From AP-15 sp963777435 (lineage in GTDB: Bacteria; Pseudomonadota; Alphaproteobacteria; ATCC43930; CGMCC-115725), in the NCBI GenBank assembly GCA_963777435.1, contig CAVZQT010000003.1:1-64000 (forward strand): a DNA stretch of 64,000 nucleotides, in the 5' to 3' direction. Shown here in pieces: positions 7,487 to 17,493 of the stretch. How positions within the stretch are numbered: position 1 is the stretch's first letter; each line of letters begins with the position of its first letter. Made by a program: the position numbers and the translations under genes. The notes beneath the pieces are model-generated. The model was not told where the DNA came from and made no database searches. It saw only the letters and a program-made list of their open reading frames with translations.

Positions 7487-9823
7487 TCAGTGCGAAGTTC
7501 TCGCACGTGCATCTCGCATTCCCTGCCAAATGCGCGCGCTGGTCGCCGGCATGTCGAGGCTCTTGACCCCGAGCGGGCTCAGCGCATCGACGACGGCGTT
7601 GACGATTGCCGGCAATGCTCCGACCGTGCCGGCTTCGCCGGCCCCTTTTGCGCCGAGCGGGTTCCGCTTGGTCGGCACCGGGTTCGAGGTTATCTCCATG
7701 TACGGCATCGTGTCAGCCCGCGGCATCCAATAATCCATGAAGCTTCCGGTCAAGTTCTGACCCGACTCACGGTCGTAGACGACCTGCTCCATCAGCGCCT
7801 GGCCGAGTCCCTGCGCGATACCGCCGTGGATCTGGCCTTTCAAACCAATCGGGTTCACCACCGTGCCGACGTCGTCGATAACAACGTAGCGGATGATCTC
7901 CAGCGCGCCGGTATCGGGGTCGATCTCGACCTCGCAGATATGGCAGCCGTTCGGATAGGTGTTGTCGTCGGGGGCGAAAGTGCCGGTCTCGTAGAGCCCA
8001 CCTTCGAGGCCGGGCGGGAGGCGGCCGGCCTGGAACGCCGCCCTGGCGACTTCGGTGATGCTAATGCGCCGGTCGGTACCGGCGACCGAGAAATTGCCAT
8101 CGGCGAATTCGATGTCGATGTCGGCCGCTTCGAGCAAATGAGCGGCGATCCGTTTGCCCTTGGCGATGACCTTGTCAGCCGCCATCCACAAAGCCGAGCC
8201 CCCAATCACCGTCGAGCGTGAGCCGTTGGTACCGATGCCGAAGGCGACGCGGTCGGTGTCTCCGTCGATGTATTGCACGGTCGCTGGGTCGAGCCCGAGC
8301 TTTTCGTTGAGCACCTGCTTGAAGGTGGTCTCATGGCCCTGGCCCTGGTTCTTACTGCCCATCAACAGGGTTGCGTTGCCGCTTGGGTGAAAGCGGATCT
8401 CGGCGAACTCCTGGCCGGGTCCCGCCGCCTTCTCAATCGGGTTGGCGATCCCGATTCCGCGCAGCTTACCGCGCGCCTTCGCCTCGTCGCAGCGCGCCGG
8501 AAAGCCGGCCCAATCGGCTTGTTCCAGAGCCTTATGCTGATTGGCGGGGAAATCGCCACAATCGTAATTGAGGTTCAGCGCGGTCCTGTACGGCATCTCC
8601 GATGCTGGGATCAGGTTCCGGGTTCGTAATTCGATCCGGTCGAAGCCCAATTCGCGCGCTGCATCGTCGATCAGCCGCTCGATGACATAGGTTGCCTCGC
8701 GCCTGCCAGCGCCGCGATAGGGTGCGGTGCCGTTGGTGTTGGCCATCACCGCGAGCACCGCGACATGGGCCACTGGGATCTGATAAACCCCGGTCAGCGT
8801 ACCGACATTGCCGAACGTCGCGAGCAAGTTCCGCTCGGACGAGATGTAGGCACCGACATTGGCCAGCGTCTTGACCCTAAGGCCGAGAAATTTGCCTTCC
8901 TCGTCAAGCGCCAGTTCGGCGTCGCTGACATTGTCGCGGGCATGCTCGTCGGCCTGGATCGCCTCGCTGCGTTCGCAGGTCCATTTGACCGGCCGGCGCA
9001 ATTTCTTCGCCGCGAGCAGCACCAGCCGATGCTCGGGATATTGCCAGCCCTTGGTGCCAAACCCGCCACCGACATCGCCGGCGATGACCCGAATCCTGCT
9101 TTCCGGGATTTTGAAAATGCGAGTGGAGAGCGCCTGACGCACCCGGTGTGGGTACTGCACGTCGGCATAGAGGGTGAACCGCTCCTCGCCCGGGTCCCAC
9201 ACCCCGATCGCACCGCGCGGCTCCATGAAATGCGCATAGACCCGGCTGATGGTATAGCGGCGCTTGACGATGTGCGCCGCCATAGCAAAAGCCGCCTCGG
9301 TCGCCGCCTCGTTACCCGCCTCAAACAGGTTCGAGATGTTGTCCGGACACTCGTCCCACACCGCAATCTTGCCCTCCGCTGCCTCGGCGGTGTCGGTGAC
9401 TGAAGGCAGCCCCTCGTAATCGATATCGATCAGTTCGGCGGCGTCCTTGGCCTGGGCCAGCGTCTCGGCAACGACAAAGGCGACCGGCTCGCCGACATAG
9501 CGCACGGTATCCTGCGCGAGGCCGAGATGGGCGCGGGCGAACATCGGCGACCCGTCCGGCCGCTTGCGCTGGAACGGCACGCCCATGATTCCGAGCTTAG
9601 CCTCGATGAGATCATCGCCGGTCATGATCAGCGCAACCCCGGGCGCCGCGTTCGCCTCAGTGAGGTGGAGCGCGCGGATGTGGGCATGAGCGTGCGGCGA
9701 GCGCAGTACGTAGGCGTATGCCTGACCGAGCAGACTATTGTCATTTTGGAAACGGCCGTTGCCGCTCAAGAGCCGCTTGTCCTCGAACCGCCGCACCGGC
9801 TGTCCGATGCCGAATTCGCCCAT
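7487..9823 (-). CDS. Xanthine dehydrogenase family protein, molybdopterin-binding subunit
   Basis: A 778-residue large subunit of the molybdenum hydroxylase superfamily (xanthine dehydrogenase, aldehyde oxidase, CoxL-like). The N-terminal hammerhead domain includes RFEDKRLLSGNGRF and VRYVGEPVA. Cofactor-binding motifs follow: GDVGGGFGTKG, APYRGAGRREATY, GSKNQGQGHETTF and, near the end, NPLGAKGAGEAG with the catalytic Glu. The AYxCSFR loop of true CO dehydrogenase is absent, so an aldehyde or heterocycle hydroxylase is more likely. Such enzymes normally work with FAD and 2Fe-2S subunits; none is encoded nearby, so partners must come from elsewhere or the gene is orphaned. Length is normal for the family. 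Confidence 0.9.
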   Translation of the reverse strand: MGEFGIGQPVRRFEDKRLLSGNGRFQNDNSLLGQAYAYVLRSPHAHAHIRALHLTEANAAPGVALIMTGDDLIEAKLGIMGVPFQRKRPDGSPMFARAHLGLAQDTVRYVGEPVAFVVAETLAQAKDAAELIDIDYEGLPSVTDTAEAAEGKIAVWDECPDNISNLFEAGNEAATEAAFAMAAHIVKRRYTISRVYAHFMEPRGAIGVWDPGEERFTLYADVQYPHRVRQALSTRIFKIPESRIRVIAGDVGGGFGTKGWQYPEHRLVLLAAKKLRRPVKWTCERSEAIQADEHARDNVSDAELALDEEGKFLGLRVKTLANVGAYISSERNLLATFGNVGTLTGVYQIPVAHVAVLAVMANTNGTAPYRGAGRREATYVIERLIDDAARELGFDRIELRTRNLIPASEMPYRTALNLNYDCGDFPANQHKALEQADWAGFPARCDEAKARGKLRGIGIANPIEKAAGPGQEFAEIRFHPSGNATLLMGSKNQGQGHETTFKQVLNEKLGLDPATVQYIDGDTDRVAFGIGTNGSRSTVIGGSALWMAADKVIAKGKRIAAHLLEAADIDIEFADGNFSVAGTDRRISITEVARAAFQAGRLPPGLEGGLYETGTFAPDDNTYPNGCHICEVEIDPDTGALEIIRYVVIDDVGTVVNPIGLKGQIHGGIAQGLGQALMEQVVYDRESGQNLTGSFMDYWMPRADTMPYMEITSNPVPTKRNPLGAKGAGEAGTVGALPAIVNAVVDALSPLGVKSLDMPATSARIWQGMRDARARTSH

Positions 9824-10253
9824 TACTCACCCTTCCCGTAAGCCGAAGCGCAGATTGTTAATCACTATTTTAGGGCAACAATGTCTCACAAGCTTGTTCT
9901 TTAGTACGCGATCGCTGCCATTGCGGCAGCCATCATCGGCGCGGAATAGGTCGATCTGACCCATTTCGGTCGCTTACCGACCTGGACCCCGATGGCTTGG
10001 AAGGTAGAATTAGATCAGCCGCCCATTCGCGTCGCGACAGCGAGGTAGCGCCGGTTCCAGCCTGTCGGTCGACGTCAATTTGAATGAGTTAAAGGGACGC
10101 TAAGCGGGACCTTCCCTTTCAGATGCCTGCCGGGTTTATAGTGTAGGCGGTCACGAGCACGATGCTCCGTGATTTATACCGCACGTTGACGGTGCGCTGC
10201 GCGCATTGGCGGCTACTGCACGGCAAACAACGAGAATCGCGGAGGAAGCGCCG
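9824..10253. other. Intergenic stretch with a short dispersed repeat
   Basis: About 430 bp between divergent genes and probably the site of both promoters; none is clear. The segment 10055-10094 (TTCCAGCC, then CGACGTC, then GAATGAGT) recurs in slightly altered form at 18299-18340. Confidence 0.45.
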
Positions 10254-11702
10254 ATGGAAAGGCGAGAGGTCCTGTTTGGGAGTGCGGCGGCAGCGGTCGC
10301 AGGACTCCTATATGGCCACGCTCAAGCGGCGGAGGTACCGCCCGAGATCGTCGCAGCGGTTGAACGCTTCCGTGCGCCGGTCCCCTCGAACTTCAGTCAA
10401 GATTACGTCGAGCACGTGGTCATCCCGTTCTTCCTGACCAGTTTTTACGAAGGCGAGCGGCCGTTGTTTGCCGATGATCGACATTAATTTCAGTAAGGAA
10501 AACGCGCTGCCGTCGGATCTCTGGGGTTTGATTTACGAGGGCTGGCAACCGACCCCGCTGAAGGCGTCACTGTCTTCCTACAGGGTCTCGAAGAGCGCGG
10601 TAACCACATTTACGCGAGCGGATTTATTTCTCGGCGCTGACCCCCGATCTCTATCGGCCGATGTATGGCGGGAAGGTCGTCGCCTTCTTCGATCAGTTGC
10701 TCGATGCGCAATACGCGCAAAAGCCATTTATGCGGCATTATCTCGATTATTACTTCGCTATTGGGATCTGCATGTCGGCGTTTCAGATCGGGGAGAGCTT
10801 TAACACTGTCCTCGCCTATCGCGACCCAATGCAGCAGATCGTCTATCAAAACTATATGAAGGTGCGCTCCTGCCTTTGTTAAAATCTTGGATCGATCAGC
10901 GGGTTAATGGCGTCGCCGCTGGGCGGGTCGTCAATCCAGAAAAGACCTTTGTTTACTACTGGCTGAAAAATGCCGGGAATGGCGAACGTTTCAGCGAAAA
11001 GGACATCGTGTTCGAGGTCTTTCATAACTTTGTTGCTCTGAGCCAATGGGGTAACACGATCTTTGGAATCATGTCACGTCTTGCCGAGGATAGCGGCGAC
11101 CCCAAGGTGCGCGCGGCTTTTTCAAAGACGAGGACCGGCGCCTACGATAACGCCAACGATGCACCCTATACACCGCTTGAATTATTTGTCATGGAGCTGT
11201 TCCGCACGATCTCGCCGAACGGCGGTAGCATCTCGGCAATCCACCATGCGCGGAATACCGCCTACGGCGCCTCACCGCACGAGCGCTTCGGCTTGCGCTT
11301 TGAGCGCAGCAGCTACATCAGCACCCTCACACCGCGACCAGCTTCGACCCCGTGCATTGGTAGAATCCCCAACAGTTCGACCCCGACTGCTATCGTAATG
11401 TGCCGGCCAGTACGCAGATCGACGAGGACAAATGCCGGCAGTTCGGCCTTGCCCGCTGCACGTTAGACATCACGACAATGCCGGTCAGGGACGGCTGCAA
11501 GGCCGGGCTAGCCAATAGCGGCTTTGGCACGGTGTTTGGCGTCGTCGACGGCAAGCCATTGCCGGTCTGCGACTATGCCGGGTTTGCTCCGTTCGGCTTT
11601 GGCTACCGTCGCTGCCCCGGCGAGCAGCTGACGATTGAAGTGTTCGCGGATTTCCTGCGCCAGGTCTGGCGCGACCAGATCACCTTTCACAGACTCAACT
11701 AG
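10254..11702 (+). pseudogene. Cytochrome P450-like gene with N-terminal export signal, multiply frameshifted
   Basis: The N-terminus, MERREVLFGSAAAAVAG, resembles a Tat-type signal peptide. Protein-like segments follow in changing frames: to 10487, then from 10468 (INFSKENALPSDLWGLIYEG), from about 10560, from about 10640 (LYRPMYGGKVVAFFDQLL), from 10876 (KTFVYYWLKNAG) and from about 11360 to the stop at 11702. Near the end, FGFGYRRCPGE fits the P450 haem-binding loop FxxGxxxCxG with the cysteine ligand. At least four indels break the frame, so no full enzyme can be made. A signal peptide on a P450-like protein is unusual. The substrate is unknown. Confidence 0.7.
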
Positions 11703-11890
11703 CCTACCCCGGCCCGGGTGCCGATTGGGTCAAACGCGGTAATCTCCGACGATATCGGCTTTGCCAAGCGCACGTGAGCCTCGGGTTCGCTTGGCGGTGG
11801 AGCAATCCGAAGTATGTCGTCGGCGATGCCGGGCACGTCTAGAGCGCTCACTGAAGCAGCCAAACCGCGGGCCCATGTTAAGCTGCCCCA

Positions 11891-12622
11891 ATGTCGTTCG
11901 CCGGAGCCAAGTCAAATCACCCGCTACTTATCCTGCTCGGTTTGATGGCGGCATCGCTCCTCGGGTTGCTGCTGGTCCCCGCGATACCCCAGGATCAGGC
12001 CTATCATCAGTTCGCCGACCAACGAACCCTGCTCGGCATCCCAAACTTTTGGAACGTCGTCTCAAATATTCCCTTCGTCGTGGTGGGCGTCGTCGGGCTC
12101 ACGCAATTTCGCGACAACCCGGCGACGATCATCCTATTTTTGGGATTTTTTCTGACTGGGATCGGCTCATCCTATTACCACTGGGATCCCGATGATGGCA
12201 CGCTGTTCTGGGACCGTCTGCCGATGACGATCAGTTTTGCGGCGATCTTCGCCCTCGTGGTCAAGGAGCGCGTCAGCGCAATAGCCGGGGCGGCTTTACT
12301 GTGGCCCATGCTCGCGATCGGCGTATCGAGCCTGCTGTTGTGGCGTTCGACGGACGATTTACGACTCTATTTCTGGGCACAATTTTTTCCGTGTGTGGTG
12401 CTGCTTGTCCTGTTCCTCCTCTATCCGCCAAAGTACACTCTCAGCCACAATTGGATTATCGCTGCCGCATTGTATGCGCTCGCGAAGCTGTTCGAATTTA
12501 CCGACCAGACGATTTACTCCTTCGGACAAGCTCTGAGCGGACATACCCTCAAGCACTTGGCTGCGGCGGCCGCCTGCTTTGTCGTCCTGCGATATTTCCA
12601 GCTGCGTCGGCCGATCGTGTAG
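11891..12622 (+). CDS. Ceramidase-family (CREST superfamily) membrane protein
   Basis: A 243-residue integral membrane protein with about seven hydrophobic segments. Conserved polar positions of the alkaline ceramidase/PAQR-like CREST superfamily are visible: YHQFADQR with NFWNVVSN near residues 38-58, GSSYYHWDPDDGTLFWDRLPM near 97-117, and SGHTLKHLAAA near the C-terminus. The His and Asp residues in these motifs form the zinc hydrolase site in characterised relatives. It should hydrolyse an amide or ester lipid in the inner membrane; the natural lipid is unknown in bacteria of this kind. The stop lies 38 bp from the stop of the convergent gene at 12661. Confidence 0.8.
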   Translation: MSFAGAKSNHPLLILLGLMAASLLGLLLVPAIPQDQAYHQFADQRTLLGIPNFWNVVSNIPFVVVGVVGLTQFRDNPATIILFLGFFLTGIGSSYYHWDPDDGTLFWDRLPMTISFAAIFALVVKERVSAIAGAALLWPMLAIGVSSLLLWRSTDDLRLYFWAQFFPCVVLLVLFLLYPPKYTLSHNWIIAAALYALAKLFEFTDQTIYSFGQALSGHTLKHLAAAAACFVVLRYFQLRRPIV

Positions 12623-12660
12623 GGCAAAATCGCGGGGGCCGCCGCGCCACGCGGTCCGAG

Positions 12661-14028
12661 CTATTTCGCGGCAGGCTCGGAGGAATTTTCAACCGGCATC
12701 GCGATACGAGCCAGCATGGACCGGACCTCGTCCCGCTGAGTACGAACGTAATCGTAATACAAGCGCTCGACCCGGCGGAATGGTGTTCCACGCACGCTCG
12801 CCATAGCATCGCGCCGATCGCTATGTCGGGCGAGGATGGTGTCGTACTTCTTCTCGAAGTAATGCAGATTGGCATCAAGATCGACAAAGCGTTCGTCCGA
12901 CAACAGATCGATCGCGCGTTGGGTTTTGCTGATCAAGAACGGATTTTGCAGCGTGAACAGCCGAAATGTCGTGTCGTAAAGGTCGTTAGGATCATGTACC
13001 GGTAGCGTCTTTAAAAGCGCGCCTTGCCGGGTCGGCAGCCAACGGAATTCGTGGAACGCGTCTCGTCGCGGTCCGTCCTGGAAAATGTCGCGGTAATCGT
13101 CGATATCTCCCAGCGTCATCAGTTCGGCAAGATTGACAAATTCATTTGCGGGGATAGCGAGATTGAAGATCTGGCGGAATTTTACGGCTCGCACCGACAA
13201 CGGTGACCAGATGTTGGCCGCCGCCAACGCGTTGCGCAGGGTATGCATGCAGTTGTCGGCCCACACACTCCAATTGTAGTCGGCCTCGCCTTCGGCATAT
13301 TCACGGTTCTTGTCGTTCAGGAAGCCGATTACCTGGTCCAACATGCCCTCGGTCACCGGCAGCCGGGCGCAAAACATCGATCGCGCGAATTGGAGTGCCA
13401 GGTCGGTGCCGATACCGTCTCTTTCGAGGAATTCTTGGAGATCAGTGTCTGAGCTGGCTCCTGGGTAACGGTGGAACGCGACCCCCTTGTAGACGCCCCG
13501 GGCGATCACATCCTGCTCTACCGCCTCGAACTGAGCGCGGGTCAGCCGCTCGCCAGGTTGTAGGTTGCCCTCGAAAAACAGTTCATAGCCTGGGACCGCC
13601 ACCCAATTGACACTCTTGAACCAGCGGCTGACGCTGATCCCGGCCCCGTGCTCGGGATCGTCCAGCTTGGTCGCCGCGACCCGGCAGCGCCGCAGTTGCG
13701 GGTAGGGAGCCTTGTCGTCTTTGCAGGCACCCTTGAGATACATGACCGCGTGGCCGGCGATGCCGCCCTCGCCCGTCAGTTTGGCGCGGAATTGGCTCGC
13801 GGCGCAGAGTTCGACGTAATACGGAAACAATCTCTCGTAAGCGTCGTCTGGGCGACGCTCAATGATGATATGACCCGGCTTCAACAAGAGCAGGGAGATA
13901 ATGCCGTCGTCACCGCAACCGCCGAGCGCGGTGGCAAACCCGACAATTGCGACGGCAAACAGCCGGCGAACCACGATCCCGCTGACCTGGAGATGCAGCC
14001 GTTTTAGATTCTTTGCCTCTGCGCTCAC
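12661..14028 (-). CDS. Putative lipoprotein of unknown function
   Basis: A 455-residue protein with a hydrophobic N-terminus ending LGGC at about residue 38, compatible with a lipobox. It would be exported and anchored to a membrane. No family is recognised with confidence. Two features stand out: GHAVMYLKGAC near residues 92-102 and DNCMHTLRNALAAA in the middle. A His followed by an Asn-Cys pair also occurs in Lnb/DUF4105-type papain-like periplasmic domains, but this is only suggestive. No repeats or membrane segments are seen after the signal. It is monocistronic and convergent with the ceramidase gene. Confidence 0.6.
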   Translation of the reverse strand: MSAEAKNLKRLHLQVSGIVVRRLFAVAIVGFATALGGCGDDGIISLLLLKPGHIIIERRPDDAYERLFPYYVELCAASQFRAKLTGEGGIAGHAVMYLKGACKDDKAPYPQLRRCRVAATKLDDPEHGAGISVSRWFKSVNWVAVPGYELFFEGNLQPGERLTRAQFEAVEQDVIARGVYKGVAFHRYPGASSDTDLQEFLERDGIGTDLALQFARSMFCARLPVTEGMLDQVIGFLNDKNREYAEGEADYNWSVWADNCMHTLRNALAAANIWSPLSVRAVKFRQIFNLAIPANEFVNLAELMTLGDIDDYRDIFQDGPRRDAFHEFRWLPTRQGALLKTLPVHDPNDLYDTTFRLFTLQNPFLISKTQRAIDLLSDERFVDLDANLHYFEKKYDTILARHSDRRDAMASVRGTPFRRVERLYYDYVRTQRDEVRSMLARIAMPVENSSEPAAK

Positions 14029-15223
14029 TCCGTTAGGCGGGATTTTATCGGTGGGCGGATGAATAGCGGGCCAAACGTCACGTTTTATAAATTACCCACG
14101 CCAAGCTACGCTCCACTGGCATGCGTGACAAGGACGAGCGGATTGCCATAGACAAGCCCCTCGCCCTGCCGAGTCAGTATACAGGCGTTGTGTTCGCAAG
14201 CAGCGACAGCGGCGGACGTAACCCGACCGGCGGTCAGCCTGCCGCGGTGCTCGCTACGGGGAAGGTTCGGTCCTCGCCATGCTCGCGTTGCTGCGCGTGG
14301 CTCCGCTCCTCCCATCCCCTACGCTGCGCGCCGCGGCCAAGGGTCCCCAGGTCGGGACGGGAAAGTAGGCTCAATCAATCGAGCTGGAAAGCGGAGTTCG
14401 CCGTGGTGCGGCCTGGCCCCGTCCGTGATGCATTTTTACTCCGGCCCGCCGATGCATCTTCTCTCCGGCGTTGACAGCAGCCGGGCGGCACCGGTGATCC
14501 GACCCCAGATCGAGGCGCCGCGATCCCCTGTGTCGCGAACTCGTCGGCGCGCGGCAGCGCTGTCCCTATGGGCGTTCTCGCCATAGCGCTTTAAGGATCA
14601 AGAGCATCACCAGCCAGGTATCGACGCCAGGCAGCACCCGCGAAAGCGGGAGTGCAACGATCCAAAATAGATGAACGAAAGATTGGAAGCCGAGGAACCA
14701 GGGCACGCGCAGGGCTGTGGTTTGCCGTCAATTTTGACCGCGGAGGATGTCGTCAAAACGGATTGCTTCCGAGTGCGCCTCGCGATGCCCGGCGCTAACA
14801 GCTCTATTCTCGACCAGACGAAATCTCTGATCCAGCTAGATAATAACCTCGGGCGCAGGAGTGGGCGGCATCCGTCGGGGGCGAAGTACGCCTGCGGATC
14901 GATACTCCGGCGACGCGCCAAGCGCGAACCCAACGCCGGATCGACCGTCAGGCTTTGCGAAGAATGCGTCGGAAATCGGGGATCTGTCGATTTTAGCCTG
15001 ATTACGCTTGGAACCGGCTGGCAAAGCAGTGCGAACGGAGACAAAGCTGGGGCATGCCAGTTCGCCATTGGAGCCGATATTCACCAGCACTTGCCGAGCC
15101 AGTTCTGGGGCGTCCGGCTTTGGGCAGAGCAACCACTCTCGGCTAATTTCGGGCTTCGGTGGCCCTCAGTAATTGGAAAGTACATGACAATAATAAGTAT
15201 CTCAATCACAAACGCCGAACAGA
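14029..15223. other. Long intergenic stretch with a REP-like palindrome
   Basis: About 1.2 kb without a convincing gene. Open frames on both strands (for example 14671-15252 plus, 14607-15068 minus) have low-complexity, unconstrained translations. A small stem CCCGC/GCGGG with a GAAA tetraloop lies at 14637-14650, of the kind common as dispersed extragenic palindromes. The right end becomes AT-rich toward the inverted repeats at 15224. Confidence 0.45.
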
Positions 15224-15304
15224 GTTGTCAGTTTAACGACAAACACTGTTGATAACGTGACAACAACTTCACACGGAGTTCCGACAATTGTCATTATCGG
15301 ACAT
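15224..15304. promoter_or_regulatory. AT-rich cluster of TGTC/GACA inverted repeats
   Basis: GTTGTCA (15224-15230) is inverted as TGACAAC (15258-15264). GACAATTGTC is a perfect 10-bp palindrome at 15283-15292, and TGTC/GACA half-sites recur to 15304. The local AT content is far above the surroundings. It lies about 230 bp upstream of the HTH-type gene at 15531, so an operator or promoter region is likely. The binding protein is unknown. Confidence 0.4.
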
Positions 15305-15530
15305 ACGGCAGCTCCGCAAACCGGACCCAACAGCTTCCGACCTTATTGTACGGATAAGGCCGATAAAGGTAAGCTGACGTCATGCCGCCGCTGCCTGCGC
15401 CTTGCACTCCATCGAGCCAAGTCTTAGGAATCGTGTTGTTTTTGGCCCGCTTGTGTCGGTCCTCTTACGTACCCCATGGCGACCGCGCGTACCCGCGGTG
15501 CGGGTGCCCTTCGCGTCACGCGCGGCGCCG

Positions 15531-16724
15531 ATGACAGCGCTGTCGGCGCCGGCCGGCATCACCGCACGCGGCGAATCGATCCGCGCCGCACCCGCGATGT
15601 TCGACCGATTCGCGGCACTCTCCGCCGCCCTCGAACAGGCCGCAGCGGCGATCGCGCGCCTCGACGCGCTCTTGAGCGGGCATCCGCTCACCACCGCCTG
15701 GCTGTGGCGGATCCGGCTCGATGCCGTCCGCCGCCACGCCGCTTATGACGGGCTGGTGATCGACCCCTGGCATCTCGCCGCGGTGATCGAAGGGGTCCGC
15801 TTCCGGATGGACCGGGCCGCCGCGATCATCGATCGCGGCGTCATTTTCGAGGCGGCGCGTCATGCCTACGGACTCTGGCGCTGGTTCGTCCAGCCCGACG
15901 CGGCCCAGACGCAAGCGATCGAGCACGCCGCCGCGGCACTGTCGGCGAATGGGCAGGCCTCGCCGTTGCTCGGCGCCGCCCTCGGGGTGCGCGCTTGGCT
16001 CGATAATGGCGGCGACCGCCCGGCGTTGCGCGCCGCGCTCGCCCGGCATTGGCAGCATTGCGGGCTGTTGCCCATCGCCGTCCCACTGCTGACCGGCGCC
16101 CAGGCCTTTTCCGCGCTGCCGCGGCCGACCGAGCTGTGGACGACAGGGTTCCTCAAAGCGCTCGCCGAGGAGGCGGAAGCCGGCATTGCCCTGTTGCGCC
16201 TATTGGAACGGCAATGGCTTGCCGCGCGCGCCGCGATCCGCGGCCGGCGGCGGGATTCGCATGCCGCCGCGGCGATAGACATCCTGGCGGCGGCACCCAT
16301 CGTCTCCGCTACCTCGCTTGCCCGCGGCCTCGATATCGCGGTCAAGAATGCCGCTGCACTCCTCGACGCGTTTGTCGCGCGCGGCATCGCGATCGAAGTC
16401 ACCCATCGCTCAAAGCGCCGCCTGTTCGGGCTCAAACACCTGGCGCCATTGCGCGAAACAGCAGCACCACCCCGCCGCGCGCTGCGGCGCGATGGGCACG
16501 TGGCGATGGGCCGGGCGCGTGGAGTGGACGATGCCGACCTGCCGGATACAGCGCCGCACGCGGCCGAGCCGCTGCGGCTCACCCCGCTCGCGCGCAAGGA
16601 ATTCGAGTTCAGCGATCTTGATGACTGGATGCGCGAGGCCGATCAGCTGATCCGCCGGTCGCAGGCGGTGCTCGATCGGCTCGCACAGGCGCGTCGGGCG
16701 CCGCCACGGTCTGACGCTGCGTAA
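15531..16724 (+). CDS. RHE_PE00001/DUF1612-like HTH protein
   Basis: A 397-residue Ala- and Arg-rich protein. Its layout resembles the RHE_PE00001 (DUF1612) group known from rhizobial plasmids: an N-terminal helical region (FAALSAALEQAAAAIARLDALLSGHPL), a middle region AVRRHAAYDGLVIDPWHLAAVIEGV, and a helix-turn-helix near residues 245-300 (SATSLARGLDIAVKNAAALLDAFVARGI). The function of the group is not established; DNA binding is inferred from the HTH. The open frame extends upstream to 15402, but ATG 15531 is preferred because the earlier residues look unconstrained. It faces the DUF736 gene, separated by a terminator. Confidence 0.6.
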   Translation: MTALSAPAGITARGESIRAAPAMFDRFAALSAALEQAAAAIARLDALLSGHPLTTAWLWRIRLDAVRRHAAYDGLVIDPWHLAAVIEGVRFRMDRAAAIIDRGVIFEAARHAYGLWRWFVQPDAAQTQAIEHAAAALSANGQASPLLGAALGVRAWLDNGGDRPALRAALARHWQHCGLLPIAVPLLTGAQAFSALPRPTELWTTGFLKALAEEAEAGIALLRLLERQWLAARAAIRGRRRDSHAAAAIDILAAAPIVSATSLARGLDIAVKNAAALLDAFVARGIAIEVTHRSKRRLFGLKHLAPLRETAAPPRRALRRDGHVAMGRARGVDDADLPDTAPHAAEPLRLTPLARKEFEFSDLDDWMREADQLIRRSQAVLDRLAQARRAPPRSDAA

Positions 16725-16961
16725 TAGCGGAAGAGGCGAGGGGTCACCGGCCCGGCGACCCTCTGCCGGGCGCGCCGCTGGGATCGATGCCGGCGTGCCG
16801 CTCGCGGGCAATTGCTGCGAGAAAGCAATCGCATTGCGGGGCGTGTTCGGCTTACCGGAAATTCGCGTTTGGCTGACCCGCCCCGAGGGGCTCGCCGTAT
16901 GAGATGCCGATGCCACCGACCTCCAGCGCCCTGGAATTCGGATGCGGATGAATGAGGAAAA

Positions 16962-16985
16962 GCCCCGCCGGATTAGCGGCGGGGC
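16962..16985 (-). terminator. Rho-independent terminator of DUF736 copy 2
   Basis: On the minus strand a perfect 9-bp stem GCCCCGCCG/CGGCGGGGC with a 6-nt loop is followed by TTTT. It lies 8 nt after the DUF736 stop. The counterpart in copy 1 has a mismatch and no T run. Confidence 0.85.
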
Positions 16986-16992
16986 GTTGCCG

Positions 16993-17325
16993 TTAGCGGT
17001 CGCGCGGTTCCCACAAGGCAATGTGGGTGGCGCCGTCTTCGGCCGGATGCTCGAGCTTGACGAGGCGGCAGCGGACCCAGTTCGGCCCGAACTCAGGTGC
17101 CCCGATCTTGAGGTTCAGATAGGTCTCGCCGCTCGACTTCGCGACCTGGCTCCAGCCGGCGCCGATCTCGTAACGCTGGCCGGCATAGACCCGATAGTCA
17201 GGAGCGTTGTCGGACATCTTGTCGACCGGGACGACGGTCAGTGCCGCGCTGACGTTGAGGGTCTTGAGCATGCCGGTGTAGACGCCGTCGTCGAGTTTGG
17301 TGAAGGTGCCGAGGGTGATCGCCAT
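16993..17325 (-). CDS. DUF736 family protein, copy 2
   Basis: A 110-residue protein that starts at ATG 17325 behind AAAGGAGAG and ends WEPRDR before a TAA. It is nearly identical to copy 1 at 4039-4370 through TGMLKTLNVSAALTVV, YRVYAGQRYEIGAGW and YLNLKIGAPEFGPNWVRC, but keeps the reading frame to the end. DUF736 proteins are small and probably beta-rich, and they are widespread on alphaproteobacterial plasmids and integrative conjugative elements, often near conjugation or DNA-processing genes. No activity is known. It has its own terminator and a conserved leader hairpin, so it is a single-gene unit. Confidence 0.85.
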   Translation of the reverse strand: MAITLGTFTKLDDGVYTGMLKTLNVSAALTVVPVDKMSDNAPDYRVYAGQRYEIGAGWSQVAKSSGETYLNLKIGAPEFGPNWVRCRLVKLEHPAEDGATHIALWEPRDR

Positions 17326-17493
17326 GACTGCTCTCCTTTGGGTGTCTCGCAGAGCCCGTCCCTGCGATGTTTCGGCGCTCGGAGACCGTAAAGGCGCCGC
17401 CGACACCGCGAGCGAAGCAGAGCGGCCGGAGTAGAGCGGAGGACCTCGAAGGCGGGAGAATTTGCAGCGCAGCGGCCGCGAGGAGGCCGGCTC

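Noticed and set aside
14671..15252. A 193-codon plus-strand open frame
   Set aside because: The translation has no domain, no ribosome site and odd composition; the opposite strand is equally open. High GC explains both.
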